Positions 17,559 to 26,227 of a stretch of 64,000 nucleotides of DNA are shown here, in pieces. This stretch comes from Paraflavitalea soli (lineage in GTDB: Bacteria; Bacteroidota; Bacteroidia; Chitinophagales; Chitinophagaceae), in NCBI RefSeq assembly GCF_003555545.1, contig NZ_CP032157.1, forward strand, positions 5,460,546 through 5,524,545. The letters are read 5' to 3'. The notes under the pieces are model-generated. The model ran no database searches and had not been told where the DNA came from. It saw nothing but the letters and a program-made list of their open reading frames with translations. Numbering within the stretch: the stretch's first letter is position 1; every line of letters begins with the position of its first letter. A program made the position numbers and the translations under genes.

Positions 17559-19133
17559 ATGAACCGCAAACAACAGATAGAACAACTCGAAGCGAATAGT
17601 GCTCCCTGGGACATTATTATTATCGGTGGCGGCGCCACGGGTCTCGGCGCAGCAGTAGATGCTGCCGCACGCGGCTACCGTACCATTCTTTTTGAACAGG
17701 CCGATTTTGCCAAAGGCACTTCTTCCCGCTCTACCAAACTGGTGCATGGCGGCGTACGTTACCTGCAGCAAGGCAATATTAAACTGGTGATGGATGCATT
17801 GAAAGAAAGGGGCATCCTCAAACAGAATGCACCCCACCTGGTGAAAAACCAGTCGTTTATCGTTCCCAATTATAAATGGTGGGAAGGTCCTTATTATGGT
17901 CTTGGTTTAAAGGTATACGACTGGATGAGCGGTAGCCTCGGACTGGGCACCTCTGCCTGGCTGTCCACAGAAGAAGTATTGGAACTGGCCCCTACCCTCG
18001 ATACAGAAGGGCTGCGGGGTGGCGTACTATACCACGACGGTCAGTTTGATGATGCCCGGTTGGCCATCAACCTCGCGCAGACGGCCGTAGAGCAAAACGG
18101 TGTTATCCTGAATTATTTCAAGGTAACGGGACTTTTAAAGACACAGGATAAAATGGCTGGCGTGCAGGTGAAAGATGAGGTGACGGGCAAGACCTATGAA
18201 GTACAGGGCAAGGTAGTGATCAATGCCACCGGGGTATTCTCTGACGCAGTACAACAAATGGATGACGCGCAGAAGCCTACCAGCATTGCCCCCAGCCAGG
18301 GCATTCACGTAGTGCTTGACAAAGAATTCTTACCGGGCGAAGCCGCCATCATGATCCCGCATACCGACGATGGCCGTGTATTGTTTGCTGTACCCTGGCA
18401 CCAGAAAATTATAGTAGGTACTACAGATACCTCGGTTGATCATATCTCAGATGAACCGATAGCGCAGGAAGATGAGATACAATTCATCCTGGAACATGCG
18501 GCACGTTATCTTACCAAAGATCCCACGCGGGAAGATGTGAAGAGCATTTTTGCCGGCCTGCGGCCATTGGTGAAAAGCACGGCTAAGAAGACAGCCGAAA
18601 TATCGCGCGATCATTCGATCCTTGTTTCAGACAGCGGGCTGGTCAGCATCCTGGGTGGTAAGTGGACGACCTACCGTAAAATGGCGGCGGATGTGATCAA
18701 TATCGCTGCTGTGCAAGGTGCCCTGGCATACAAAGAACCGGTAACAAAAGACCTCGCTATCCATGGCGCCATGCCTACTACGGATTATTCCACCGCAGAT
18801 TATTATTATGGCACTGATAAAGCTGGTATTGAAAAGCTGGTAGCAGGCCAGCCGGAACTAGGCGTCTTGTTGCATCCCAGCCTGCCTTATAATAAGGCCA
18901 CCATCATATGGGCTGTACAGGAGGAAATGTGTATGACCATTGAAGATGCTTTAAGCCGCCGCACCAGGGCTTTGCTGCTTGATGCCAAAGCAGCCATAGA
19001 AGCAGCCCCCCTGGTGGCAGCACTCATGGCAGCTGCCATGAATCAAGGTGCGGATTGGATACAGGAACAACTGACAACCTTCTATGCTATAGCCAACAAT
19101 TATTTACCTGAAAAGGCAAAAAGTGAGTTGTGA
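17559..19133 (+). CDS. glpD: Glycerol-3-phosphate dehydrogenase (FAD-dependent)
   Basis: 524 residues. Oxidises sn-glycerol-3-phosphate to dihydroxyacetone phosphate at the inner face of the membrane, passing electrons to quinone. Residues ~19-55 give the FAD dinucleotide fold (IIIIGGGATGLGAAVDAAARG) and the family signature (GTSSRSTKLVHGGVRYL). Also present are GVLYHDGQFDDARL, IPHTDDGRVLFAVPWH and FAGLRPLV, with a C-terminal DAO_C-like domain. The last codons and stop lie inside a 7-bp repeat tract (19123-19157), so the C-terminal tail may be repeat-derived. Confidence 0.96.
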   Translation: MNRKQQIEQLEANSAPWDIIIIGGGATGLGAAVDAAARGYRTILFEQADFAKGTSSRSTKLVHGGVRYLQQGNIKLVMDALKERGILKQNAPHLVKNQSFIVPNYKWWEGPYYGLGLKVYDWMSGSLGLGTSAWLSTEEVLELAPTLDTEGLRGGVLYHDGQFDDARLAINLAQTAVEQNGVILNYFKVTGLLKTQDKMAGVQVKDEVTGKTYEVQGKVVINATGVFSDAVQQMDDAQKPTSIAPSQGIHVVLDKEFLPGEAAIMIPHTDDGRVLFAVPWHQKIIVGTTDTSVDHISDEPIAQEDEIQFILEHAARYLTKDPTREDVKSIFAGLRPLVKSTAKKTAEISRDHSILVSDSGLVSILGGKWTTYRKMAADVINIAAVQGALAYKEPVTKDLAIHGAMPTTDYSTADYYYGTDKAGIEKLVAGQPELGVLLHPSLPYNKATIIWAVQEEMCMTIEDALSRRTRALLLDAKAAIEAAPLVAALMAAAMNQGADWIQEQLTTFYAIANNYLPEKAKSEL

Positions 19134-19157
19134 GTGGTCAGTAGTGAGTATCACTCA
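19123..19157. repeat. 7-bp tandem tract overlapping the glpD stop codon, unit GTGAGTN
   Basis: Four heptads close to GTGAGTN, then an inverted-sense unit (TCACTCA), in register from 19123. The glpD TGA at 19131-19133 is inside the second heptad. Confidence 0.75.
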
Positions 19158-19168
19158 GCTGTCGGCGA

Positions 19169-19196
19169 GTGAGCCGCCCTTAGCGTGCGACCCACC
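19169..19196. repeat. Palindromic interspersed repeat, copy 3 (reverse orientation)
   Basis: GTGAGCCGC ... GCGACCCACC is the reverse complement of the core seen at 483-517 and 35866-35896, with a different loop (CCTTAGCGT). It lies between glpD and glpF. Confidence 0.65.
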
Positions 19197-19246
19197 CTCC
19201 GACAAACCAACGATTACTTTAAACCTTCAACCTTCAAAACTTCCAT

Positions 19247-19960
19247 ATGAATGTATTTATTGGTGAGTTTATCGGCACCATGCTCCTGATCATCCTCGGA
19301 AACGGGGTGGTAGCCAACGTATTGTTGAATAAGACCAAGGGCCAGAACAGCGGCCTTATTGTAATAGCTTTTGGATGGGCCATTGGCGTATTCGTAGGTG
19401 TATATGCCTCGCTGAAGCTGGGCGGCAGCGGACACCTGAATCCTGCGGTAACACTGGCGCTGGCTTACCTGGAAGAATTTCCCCGGCAAAATGTATTGAC
19501 CTATATCCTCGCACAATTGAGCGGGGCCATTGCAGGCGCCATCATCATGTGGCTGGCCTATCGCCAGCATTTTCAGCAAACGCAGGATGGCGATGCCAAG
19601 CTGGCCGTATTCTGCACAGGTCCAGCTATTCGCAGTACCCCCAATAATATCATTACAGAGATCATTGGCACTTTTGTGTTGATGCTGGGCGCCCTGTTAT
19701 TTATAAAGCCCGAAAATAGCCTTGGAACACTGGAAGCGTTGCCGGTAGCCCTGCTGGTATTGGGCATTGGCGTATCGCTGGGCGGCCCCACAGGTTATGC
19801 CATCAATCCCGCCCGCGACCTTGGCCCACGTATAGCGCATTTTATATTGCCTATTCCCCAAAAAAGGAACAGCGACTGGACTTATTCCTGGATTCCCATC
19901 ATAGGGCCTATTGTTGGCGCCCTATTGGCAGCCATGGTATTCAAATACTTTTTATCCTGA
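19247..19960 (+). CDS. glpF: MIP-family glycerol facilitator
   Basis: 237 residues, about six membrane helices plus two half-helices with the NPA boxes: HLNPAVTLALAYL (first) and YAINPARDLGPRI (second). Asp after the second NPA-Arg is the pattern of aquaglyceroporins rather than strict water channels. N-terminus MNVFIGEFIGTMLLIILGNG matches the family. It follows glpK and glpD on the same strand, consistent with passive glycerol entry trapped by the kinase. Confidence 0.93.
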   Translation: MNVFIGEFIGTMLLIILGNGVVANVLLNKTKGQNSGLIVIAFGWAIGVFVGVYASLKLGGSGHLNPAVTLALAYLEEFPRQNVLTYILAQLSGAIAGAIIMWLAYRQHFQQTQDGDAKLAVFCTGPAIRSTPNNIITEIIGTFVLMLGALLFIKPENSLGTLEALPVALLVLGIGVSLGGPTGYAINPARDLGPRIAHFILPIPQKRNSDWTYSWIPIIGPIVGALLAAMVFKYFLS

Positions 19961-20033
19961 TATTTGTATGGGAAGGGTCATCTGTAAAGCGGCCCCTCCT
20001 TTCATTTAATCTTAACCCCGCACAAGCACGTTT

Positions 20034-20552
20034 ATGAAAAAGCTCTTCTTTATTTTTATGATCTCTAATATGGCAATCGGTATGCAGGCACAGGATATAG
20101 AACAAAAACTAAAAGAAAAAGGGATCGTATTAACTACCCCTTCAGCACCTATTGCTAACTATGTAAATGCAGTGCGGGTGGGCAACCTGCTCTACCTATC
20201 CGGCAAAGGCCCTACCAAAACAGATGGTACTACGGTGACCGGTAAAGTAGGTGAAGATATCACTATAGAAGAAGGCTACCAGGCAGCCCGGCTTACGGGA
20301 ATCAATCATTTATCAGTAATAAAGGCAGAACTGGGCAACCTCAATAAAGTAAAACGCATTGTAAAAGTGCTGGGTATGGTGAACTGTAAGAGCACATTCG
20401 CCGACCAGCCCAAAGTGATCAATGGCTATTCCGACCTGATGGTAGAAGTATTTGGCGATAAAGGCAAACACGCCCGCTCGGCCGTTGGCGTCAATGCACT
20501 GCCCGGCAATATGAGTGTGGAAGTGGAAGTGATCGTTGAAATTGAACCATAG
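20034..20552 (+). CDS. Exported RidA (YjgF/YER057c/UK114) family protein
   Basis: 172 residues. An N-terminal signal peptide ([18 protein letters not shown], cleavage near QAQ) precedes a RidA fold (residues ~25-172): [19 protein letters not shown], then [25 protein letters not shown] and the C-terminal [21 protein letters not shown], which contains the Arg that binds the carboxylate in active RidA enamine/imine deaminases. Cytoplasmic RidA detoxifies PLP-enzyme enamines; the signal peptide suggests this one acts in the periplasm. An aminotransferase gene lies convergent, 8 bp away. Confidence 0.85.
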   Translation: MKKLFFIFMISNMAIGMQAQDIEQKLKEKGIVLTTPSAPIANYVNAVRVGNLLYLSGKGPTKTDGTTVTGKVGEDITIEEGYQAARLTGINHLSVIKAELGNLNKVKRIVKVLGMVNCKSTFADQPKVINGYSDLMVEVFGDKGKHARSAVGVNALPGNMSVEVEVIVEIEP

Positions 20553-20560
20553 TCTATCGT

Positions 20561-21739
20561 CTATCCGCTGATCGCCGCTATGATCACCTTGCAGGCCCGC
20601 TTAATTTCTTTGGGTGATATGGTAAGCGGCGGCACAATACGCATGCATTGGGGCGCAAACAGGAACCAGTCGGTCAACACCCCATTGGCAATACAGGCAT
20701 CAATGATCCGTTTGTTGGTGTCGTAGCTATCAAATTCCACCGCCATCATCAGTCCGTTGGAACGAACCTCCTTAATGGCCGGATGTTTCAATAGTTTCAG
20801 GAACAGGGCTTCTTTTTGCTGCACTTCCTGCACCAATGTTTCTTTCAACAATACTTTCAGGGCCGCAAGACCGGCGGCACAACATACGGGATGACCACCA
20901 AAGGTGGTGATATGTCCCAGTACAGGATTATCGGCCAGGTGGCCCATTACCGATTGGTTGGCTATAAAGGCGCCCAGCGGCATACCGCCTCCCAATGCCT
21001 TGCCCAGCAACAGCACATCAGGGGTAATATTGAACTGTTCAAAAGCCCATAAGGTACCGGTACGGCCAAAGCCGGTTTGTATTTCATCCAGTATAAGCAG
21101 GGTGCCTGTTGCTGTACATTTTTTGCGCAGGGCCTGCATCCATGCTTTGGCGGGGGTAAATACGCCACGCTCTGCCTGTACAGGCTCGGCAATTACACAG
21201 GCGGTACGCTCCGTAATAGCCTCAATAGCTTCCATAGAACCATGGTCCAGGTGCCATACGTCGGGCAGCAAAGGACGGAAAGCCTGCCGCCAATATTCAT
21301 CACCGATGATGCTGAGGGCGCCCTGGGTAGAGCCATGGTAACTTTGTTTGAAAGCAATGATCTGGGTCCTTCCGGTAGTCCGTTTGGCCAGTTTCATGGC
21401 GCCTTCTACCGCTTCGGCTCCTGAATTGGTAAAAAATACCGAATTCAGCGACCCCGGGAGGTGGTTGGTGATCAGCTTAGCATATTGTACCTGGGGTGAT
21501 TGGACCAGTTCGCCATATACTAATAAATGGAGGTATTCATCCAATTGCTTTTTAATGGCTTTAACCACGCGGGGATGACGATGGCCCACATTGCACACGC
21601 TGATGCCCGCGATCAGGTCTATATATTCCTTGCCGTCGGCATCCCACAGCCGGCTCCCTGCTGCTTTCACAATTTCCAGCGCCAGGGGGGCGGTGGAGGT
21701 TTGGGCTACATGGCGGAAAAACAATTCCCGTTGATTCAT
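20561..21739 (-). CDS. Class III PLP aminotransferase
   Basis: 392 residues from the ATG at 21737-21739; the upstream in-frame extension (cysteine-rich, non-homologous) is rejected. Fold-type I, acetylornithine/ornithine-like aminotransferase: LWDADGKEYIDLIAGISVCNVGHRHP, FFTNSGAEAVEGAMKLAKR, the PLP-contact Asp in LLILDEIQTGFGRTG and the Schiff-base Lys in VLLLGKALGGGMP. It resembles the operon-borne argD at 49663 but is a separate paralogue with longer loops; its substrate cannot be set from sequence. Confidence 0.88.
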   Translation of the reverse strand: MNQRELFFRHVAQTSTAPLALEIVKAAGSRLWDADGKEYIDLIAGISVCNVGHRHPRVVKAIKKQLDEYLHLLVYGELVQSPQVQYAKLITNHLPGSLNSVFFTNSGAEAVEGAMKLAKRTTGRTQIIAFKQSYHGSTQGALSIIGDEYWRQAFRPLLPDVWHLDHGSMEAIEAITERTACVIAEPVQAERGVFTPAKAWMQALRKKCTATGTLLILDEIQTGFGRTGTLWAFEQFNITPDVLLLGKALGGGMPLGAFIANQSVMGHLADNPVLGHITTFGGHPVCCAAGLAALKVLLKETLVQEVQQKEALFLKLLKHPAIKEVRSNGLMMAVEFDSYDTNKRIIDACIANGVLTDWFLFAPQCMRIVPPLTISPKEIKRACKVIIAAISG

Positions 21740-21813
21740 GGCGCAAAGATACTGGTTACAGAAGAGTTGACAGGCTGATAGGTTAGAAGAGTGGAAAAGG
21801 GTGAAGGGTTTAG

Positions 21814-21821
21814 TATATTTG
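21814..21821 (+). promoter_or_regulatory. Candidate -7 box for the gamma carbonic anhydrase gene
   Basis: TATATTTG is an exact TAnnTTTG match, 44 bases before the ATG at 21865. No clear TTTG sits at the -33 position. Confidence 0.45.
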
Positions 21822-21864
21822 TATAAGCACAAAACAATATTCCAAATACCATAAACTTTAAGCT

Positions 21865-22398
21865 ATGCCTGTCATATTACATGTAGATGGAACCTACCCC
21901 ACTTTTGGTGAAAATACCTTTATAGCTCCCAATGCCACCATCGTAGGTGATGTGGTGATGGGCAATGATTGCAGCATCTGGTTCAATGCCGTAGTGCGCG
22001 GAGATGTGAACAGCATCCGCATGGGCAATAAAGTAAATATCCAGGATGGTGCAGTGATCCATTGCACCTATAAGAAAACACAGACCATCATTGGCAATAA
22101 TGTATCCGTTGGCCACAATGCCATTATACATGGCTGCACTATCCACGACGATGTACTGGTAGGCATGGGCGCCATCATCATGGACAATGTGATCGTAGGA
22201 AGTCATAGCATTATTGCAGCTGGTGCAGTGGTGTTGGAAGGTACCCAAATACCCTCAGGAACGATCTATGCAGGAGTGCCCGCCAAAAAAGTTAAAAATA
22301 TTGACGAATCTCAAATTCATGGTGAAATAGACAGAATAGCAAACAATTACATTCGCTATGCCGACTGGTTTCGTGACCAGGTAGAGCAGGAAAAATAG
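21865..22398 (+). CDS. Gamma carbonic anhydrase-like hexapeptide-repeat protein
   Basis: 177 residues of left-handed beta-helix repeats (NATIVGDVVMGNDCSIWFNAVVRGD, MGNKVNIQDGAVIHCT, IGNNVSVGHNAIIHGCTI, VLVGMGAIIMDNVIVGSHS) ending in the usual IYAGVPAKKVK. His residues in VIHCT, VGHN and IIHG are placed as the zinc ligands of gamma-class carbonic anhydrases. Active trimers hydrate CO2; many such paralogues have unproven activity. Possible -7 box at 21814. Confidence 0.9.
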   Translation: MPVILHVDGTYPTFGENTFIAPNATIVGDVVMGNDCSIWFNAVVRGDVNSIRMGNKVNIQDGAVIHCTYKKTQTIIGNNVSVGHNAIIHGCTIHDDVLVGMGAIIMDNVIVGSHSIIAAGAVVLEGTQIPSGTIYAGVPAKKVKNIDESQIHGEIDRIANNYIRYADWFRDQVEQEK

Positions 22399-22468
22399 GG
22401 TACCTATTGCAACAACCGAATATTATATATAGCTTTAAAAAGCGTTTAAAATCCACTGCAATCCTGTT

Positions 22469-22642
22469 ATGAAAATCCATCAAATTGTAATCGTTTTAGC
22501 CTGCTCAATCATCATCCTGTGTGGCAGTTCCTGTAGTCTCTTTGGCCCTAAATCCGGTTGCCCTTCCAATGGAAAGAATGTAGGAGCAGAACGAATACTT
22601 AGTGGAGAAAAGGTACCGAAGGCAAGAAAATTCAAGGCTTAA
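22469..22642 (+). CDS. Small lipoprotein, 57 residues
   Basis: A short ORF starting ATG 22469. A hydrophobic signal (IHQIVIVLACSIIILCG) leads into a lipobox-like GSSC (Cys22), followed by a short exposed part: SLFGPKSGCPSNGKNVGAER and a basic KARKFKA tail. The CP-NGKNVGAER stretch looks like a conserved motif of tiny Bacteroidota lipoproteins I have seen unnamed. Likely membrane-anchored on the periplasmic side. Compare the 41-residue lipoprotein at 36081-36206. Confidence 0.75.
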   Translation: MKIHQIVIVLACSIIILCGSSCSLFGPKSGCPSNGKNVGAERILSGEKVPKARKFKA

Positions 22643-22701
22643 TTTCCCATTTACGAGAATAACTTTTCGTACCCTTTAGATAACAATTAAATCCATACTG
22701 T

Positions 22702-23034
22702 ATGAGCCTAACGCTACGTACCGACTTCGGCTGCACCGAAGCGATCATAGATGACGATTGCGGTCTTAAACGCTTTTATGAAGTGGCCAACATTCTCTCC
22801 GATGACCTGGAAATCCGCTTCACACAAAAACAGGATGACTTTGATACCTTAACCTGGAACTTCCTGTACAAAAGTCACATCTTAACCCTTCATTACAACA
22901 TTTACACAGGCATCTCCATCTACCCCTTCAAGTTTCGCGAAGCACCCCGAAAGGACAACGATGCGGTAGTAGAAGTAGCTAATTTCCTGGAGAATAAATT
23001 ACTGGTGCATAGAGCAAGAAGATTTGTGTCTTAA
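22702..23034 (+). CDS. Conserved hypothetical protein, 110 residues
   Basis: Soluble, acidic/aromatic alpha-beta-like protein with no signal peptide (LRTDFGCTEAIIDDDCGLKRFYEVANILSDDL..., then FDTLTWNFLYKSHILTLHYNIYTGISIYP). No family recognised. It follows the 57-residue lipoprotein by 59 bp on the same strand. Codon usage resembles its neighbours, supporting a real gene. Confidence 0.65.
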   Translation: MSLTLRTDFGCTEAIIDDDCGLKRFYEVANILSDDLEIRFTQKQDDFDTLTWNFLYKSHILTLHYNIYTGISIYPFKFREAPRKDNDAVVEVANFLENKLLVHRARRFVS

Positions 23035-23201
23035 ATACCTGCAAAGGTTTGTTCGATCGTACCCTTGTCTTTTTACTCATCGCATTACCCTTGCCGTAGT
23101 AATAAATAATTGCCGGTGATGAGCCGCCTTGTATGGACGTTTCATCACCCGGCTGAAATCACCAGCGTTGGCTTACCATACAGTTTTACTTCTGAAACAA
23201 A

Positions 23202-23231
23202 AAGAGGTTGTTATTTATTTAACAACCTCTT
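23202..23231 (-). terminator. Intrinsic terminator of rsgA
   Basis: A perfect 11-bp stem AAGAGGTTGTT/AACAACCTCTT with an 8-base AT loop. On the minus strand it is followed by TTTTGTTTC. Lies about 80 bases after the rsgA stop. Confidence 0.8.
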
Positions 23232-23241
23232 CGTAGTTTAT

Positions 23242-23298
23242 GTCAGGCTGAGTTTATCGAAGCCGCCTTCGACAGCCCTTCGACAAGCTCAGGGTGAC
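23242..23298. repeat. REP-like inverted repeat (TCGAAGG / CCTTCGA type)
   Basis: Two 21-bp arms (23242-23262 and 23278-23298) are imperfect reverse complements sharing the core CTGAG-TT-TCGAAG; the right arm contains CTTCGACAAGCTCAGGGTGA. This is a widespread bacterial interspersed palindromic motif, here between the rsgA terminator and its stop codon. Confidence 0.75.
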
Positions 23299-23310
23299 AG
23301 TCGACAGTCA

Positions 23311-24237
23311 TTAATACCCTTTCTCGTCAATTGACTCCAGTATTTTATAGTAGCTAAAAAAGCGGTCTTCGTTGATGATCCCATCTTCTACGGCTTTCTT
23401 CACAGCACATCCCGGCTCGTCGATGTGGAGGCAATTGTTGAAATGGCAATCGTTGATGCGCTTGGCCATTTCCGGGAAATAATGGGAAAGTTCCTGTTTG
23501 GAAATATCTACCAGGCCAAACTCGCGCATACCCGGTGTATCAATGATCCTGCCACCAAAAGGCAGGTCAAACATTTCAGCAAAAGTAGTGGTGTGCATAC
23601 CCTTGCCACTCCAGCCGCTGACATCCTTTGTTTTCAGGTTCAGCTCCGGAAAAATGGCATTGATAAAGGTCGATTTACCTACCCCCGAATGCCCGCTCAT
23701 AAGAGTTGTCTTGTCGGTGAGGATGCTTTTTACCTCCTGCACACCTTCGTCTTTAGGCAAGGACATCAGCAAAACGGTATAGCCAATGTCGGTGTACATT
23801 TTGTGCATGGCTTCGTATTGCTCCTGCTCTTTCTTCTTATACAGATCGGCCTTGTTGAACACGATGATGGCCGGAATATGATAAGCCTCGCAGGTAACCA
23901 GGAAACGGTCAATAAACCCCTGTGAGGTTTTAGGATCCTTCAGAGTGGCAAACAATACGCTCTGATCGAGATTGGAAGCTACAATATGATGCTGATGTTT
24001 ATGCGAGGGCGATTGCCGGGTGATGTAGTTTCTGCGGGGCAGAATATCGGTGACCATCATGGTGCCTTCGCCTTCATTTTCTGTTTCCACCACCACCTCA
24101 TCACCTACTGCAATAGGGTTGGTAGAAGTAATACCATCAATTTTAAATATCCCTTTGAGGCGGGCATTCAACACCTTCCTATCTTCGGTTTTCACCACAT
24201 ACCAACTGCCTGTAGACTTGTATACCAGTGCTTTCAT
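23311..24237 (-). CDS. rsgA: Ribosome small subunit-dependent GTPase A
   Basis: 308 residues. RsgA helps late 30S maturation by GTP-driven release of assembly factors. N-terminal OB domain (YVVKTEDRKVLNARLKGIFK). The GTPase motifs are in circularly permuted order: G4 FNKADLY, then G1 GHSGVGKST and G3 DTPGMREFG. The C-terminal zinc knuckle has Cys/His ligands (CHFNNCLHIDEPGC). Start is the first ATG (MKALVYKSTG). A terminator and a REP-like repeat follow. Confidence 0.96.
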   Translation of the reverse strand: MKALVYKSTGSWYVVKTEDRKVLNARLKGIFKIDGITSTNPIAVGDEVVVETENEGEGTMMVTDILPRRNYITRQSPSHKHQHHIVASNLDQSVLFATLKDPKTSQGFIDRFLVTCEAYHIPAIIVFNKADLYKKKEQEQYEAMHKMYTDIGYTVLLMSLPKDEGVQEVKSILTDKTTLMSGHSGVGKSTFINAIFPELNLKTKDVSGWSGKGMHTTTFAEMFDLPFGGRIIDTPGMREFGLVDISKQELSHYFPEMAKRINDCHFNNCLHIDEPGCAVKKAVEDGIINEDRFFSYYKILESIDEKGY

Positions 24238-24248
24238 GGTCTGGACCT

Positions 24249-24284
24249 GGATTTGCAGGATTTGATGGATTTATAGGATATATA
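24249..24284. repeat. 9-bp tandem tract, unit GGATTTNNN
   Basis: Four nonamers in register (three GGATTTNNN, one GGATATATA) lie between the rsgA start codon and the end of the BatA gene. Same style as the 7-bp tracts but with a 9-bp period. Confidence 0.75.
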
Positions 24285-24301
24285 CAACTGACAATTACTC
24301 A

Positions 24302-25309
24302 TTAAGGGAATTTTTTAAATAAGGTATAGCGAAGTATCATTTCCAGCAAAAGTAAGACAGCGGCCGCCAATGCGAAGGGAAAGTATCGTTCTGTATAGCG
24401 TTTTAAGGTAGTTACCTCTATTTTTGACTTCTCCAGCTTATCAATTTCGCGATAAATATTCTTTAGGCTTTCATTGTCCCTGGCCCTGAAATAAAGGCCG
24501 CCTGTTTCTTCCGCAATCAGGCGCAGCAGCTTTTCATCGATGTTCACCTTCTGCTGCCGCATTACGGCGCCACCCATACCATCAGGTACCGGCACAGGCG
24601 CATAGCCATCTGTTCCTACCCCGATGCTATATACCCTGATATTGTGCGCTTTGGCCATGTCCTTGCCTACCAGCGGCCCTATCAGCCCGCCCTGGTTCTC
24701 TCCATCGGTGAGCAGGATAATGATCTTTGTTTTGGCGGGAGAGCTCTTTAAACGGTCTACACTTACCCCCAGCCCATCACCGATGGCGGTACCATCTTCC
24801 AGCAGTCCGCGTTGAATATTGAATATCTGCGATTTTAAGATCGACTTATCGGTAGTGAGGGGCACCAGGGTAAAGCTCTCTCCGGAGAAGATCACCACCC
24901 CAATACGGTCAGTGGGACGCAGGTCCACAAAGTCGGCAGCCAGGGCCTTGCTGGCCTCCAGCCTGTTGGGAAGCAGGTCTTGCGCCGCCATGCTACCACT
25001 GACATCCAGACATAAAACAATGTCAATGCCTTCACCCATTTTCAGCTCTTCATCATTGCGCGTTTGCGGGCGTGCGAGGGCAATGATGAGGCTGCCTACG
25101 GCCAGCAACCGGAATACCAGCAATGCATGGCGGAAGGTCTTCTTCCAGGAGCTGGTTTGCTTAATGAATGCTACAGAAGACACCACCACGGTGCCCTGCT
25201 GCTTAGCCTGCCGGGTAATGTACCAATAGATCATCAGGGGCAGCAGCAGCAACAGGCTGAAAACCCAGGGATAGGCAAAATCAATATGTTGTAACCAGTC
25301 GTATAACAA
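24302..25309 (-). CDS. batA: VWA-domain membrane protein (BatA-like)
   Basis: 335 residues. Two N-terminal helices (WVFSLLLLLPLMIYWYI; LLVFRLLAVGSLIIALARP), a von Willebrand A domain with the MIDAS motif D-x-S-x-S (CLDVSGSMAAQD) plus GTAIGDG and LLTDGENQGG, and a C-terminal helix. The start must be TTG at 25309, just after the upstream TAA; the next ATG would cut into the first membrane helix. Last gene of the MoxR-DUF58-BatD-BatA operon, a Bacteroidota set linked to envelope stress or aerotolerance, mechanism unsettled. Confidence 0.88.
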   Translation of the reverse strand: MLYDWLQHIDFAYPWVFSLLLLLPLMIYWYITRQAKQQGTVVVSSVAFIKQTSSWKKTFRHALLVFRLLAVGSLIIALARPQTRNDEELKMGEGIDIVLCLDVSGSMAAQDLLPNRLEASKALAADFVDLRPTDRIGVVIFSGESFTLVPLTTDKSILKSQIFNIQRGLLEDGTAIGDGLGVSVDRLKSSPAKTKIIILLTDGENQGGLIGPLVGKDMAKAHNIRVYSIGVGTDGYAPVPVPDGMGGAVMRQQKVNIDEKLLRLIAEETGGLYFRARDNESLKNIYREIDKLEKSKIEVTTLKRYTERYFPFALAAAVLLLLEMILRYTLFKKFP

Positions 25310-25312
25310 AAC

Positions 25313-26212
25313 TTAAGCGATATTATTGAGTGTTTTAATGGCAGTTTCAATGATCGTAAAATTCTTCTCATTGTCTGCAATACCCGGTTCATAACGGGCA
25401 AACTTTACAAAGTCGGCCATCCGCAAAGCATCTGACAGCGCCTGGAAATACTCTTCATGCATCCGCTGTTTCTTTAAGGCAATGATCAGTTCCTCATTGG
25501 TCTTTTCGCGGGAAGCGATATTCAATTTACGCTGTACAAATACCCGCAGAATATCGTTAAGCCCGGTATAATATTCTTTGATGGCCCCTTTATGCGGAAG
25601 GTCTTTTTGCCTGAGTGCTTCCAATGCCTGCATGGCTTCCTCAAAAGGTGTTAGTTTCACTGCCACCGGCACTGCTACAGGTATCGCTTTTTTCTTCCGG
25701 TACAACAACAGGACCAGGATAACAATGGCTACCAGGGTCACCGCCCCGATTATCCAGGGAATATAATTGGTGTCGGTATTGGGAACGTCCTCAATTTCCT
25801 TGATGTCTTTATAGTCCGCCGAAAGATCAGCATTGGCATACGTGACCTGTACGCCCAGGGAGTCGGAATAATAGGTTTTACCGCCCACCTTCATCGATAA
25901 GATGGGTATTTGCCAGTAACCGGAATCGTAACTGGTAATGACCAATTGCTGTACCCATTTTTTCCCATCCACACCTTCTACGGTATCTATCTTTCCTTTG
26001 TCCAGGAATTCGAAGTGGGGTAAGGTATCAAGGTTGAACCAGCTCAGGTCTTCGCCCAGCGGGGCCCGTACATCCAGGGTGAGTACGATGCTATCGCCCA
26101 CCAATATTTTATCGCGGTCAATAGAAGCTTTTACCAATACCTGTGCATTTGTTCCCACCGAACAAACGAGTAGACAGATCCCAGCTATTATATATCGTAC
26201 AAACCGGCTCAT
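25313..26212 (-). CDS. BatD-like signal-anchored protein
   Basis: 299 residues: signal peptide (YIIAGICLLVCSVGTNA), an Ig-like periplasmic beta domain (~25-130; ASIDRDKILVGDSIVLTLDVRAPLGED), one transmembrane helix (~150-170; WIIGAVTLVAIVILVLLLY), and a helical cytoplasmic tail (FEEAMQALEALRQKDLPHKGAIKEYYTGLNDILRVFVQRK in two stretches) like that of BatD/DUF4381 proteins. It separates the DUF58 and BatA genes by 15 and 3 bp respectively. Likely a partner in the complex; exact role unknown. Confidence 0.75.
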   Translation of the reverse strand: MSRFVRYIIAGICLLVCSVGTNAQVLVKASIDRDKILVGDSIVLTLDVRAPLGEDLSWFNLDTLPHFEFLDKGKIDTVEGVDGKKWVQQLVITSYDSGYWQIPILSMKVGGKTYYSDSLGVQVTYANADLSADYKDIKEIEDVPNTDTNYIPWIIGAVTLVAIVILVLLLYRKKKAIPVAVPVAVKLTPFEEAMQALEALRQKDLPHKGAIKEYYTGLNDILRVFVQRKLNIASREKTNEELIIALKKQRMHEEYFQALSDALRMADFVKFARYEPGIADNEKNFTIIETAIKTLNNIA

Positions 26213-26227
26213 GTATGATTTAGTCCA

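Noticed and set aside
20561-21832. Longer N-terminus for the class III aminotransferase
   Set aside because: Extra residues are unlike the family; ATG at 21739 begins the normal aminotransferase start.
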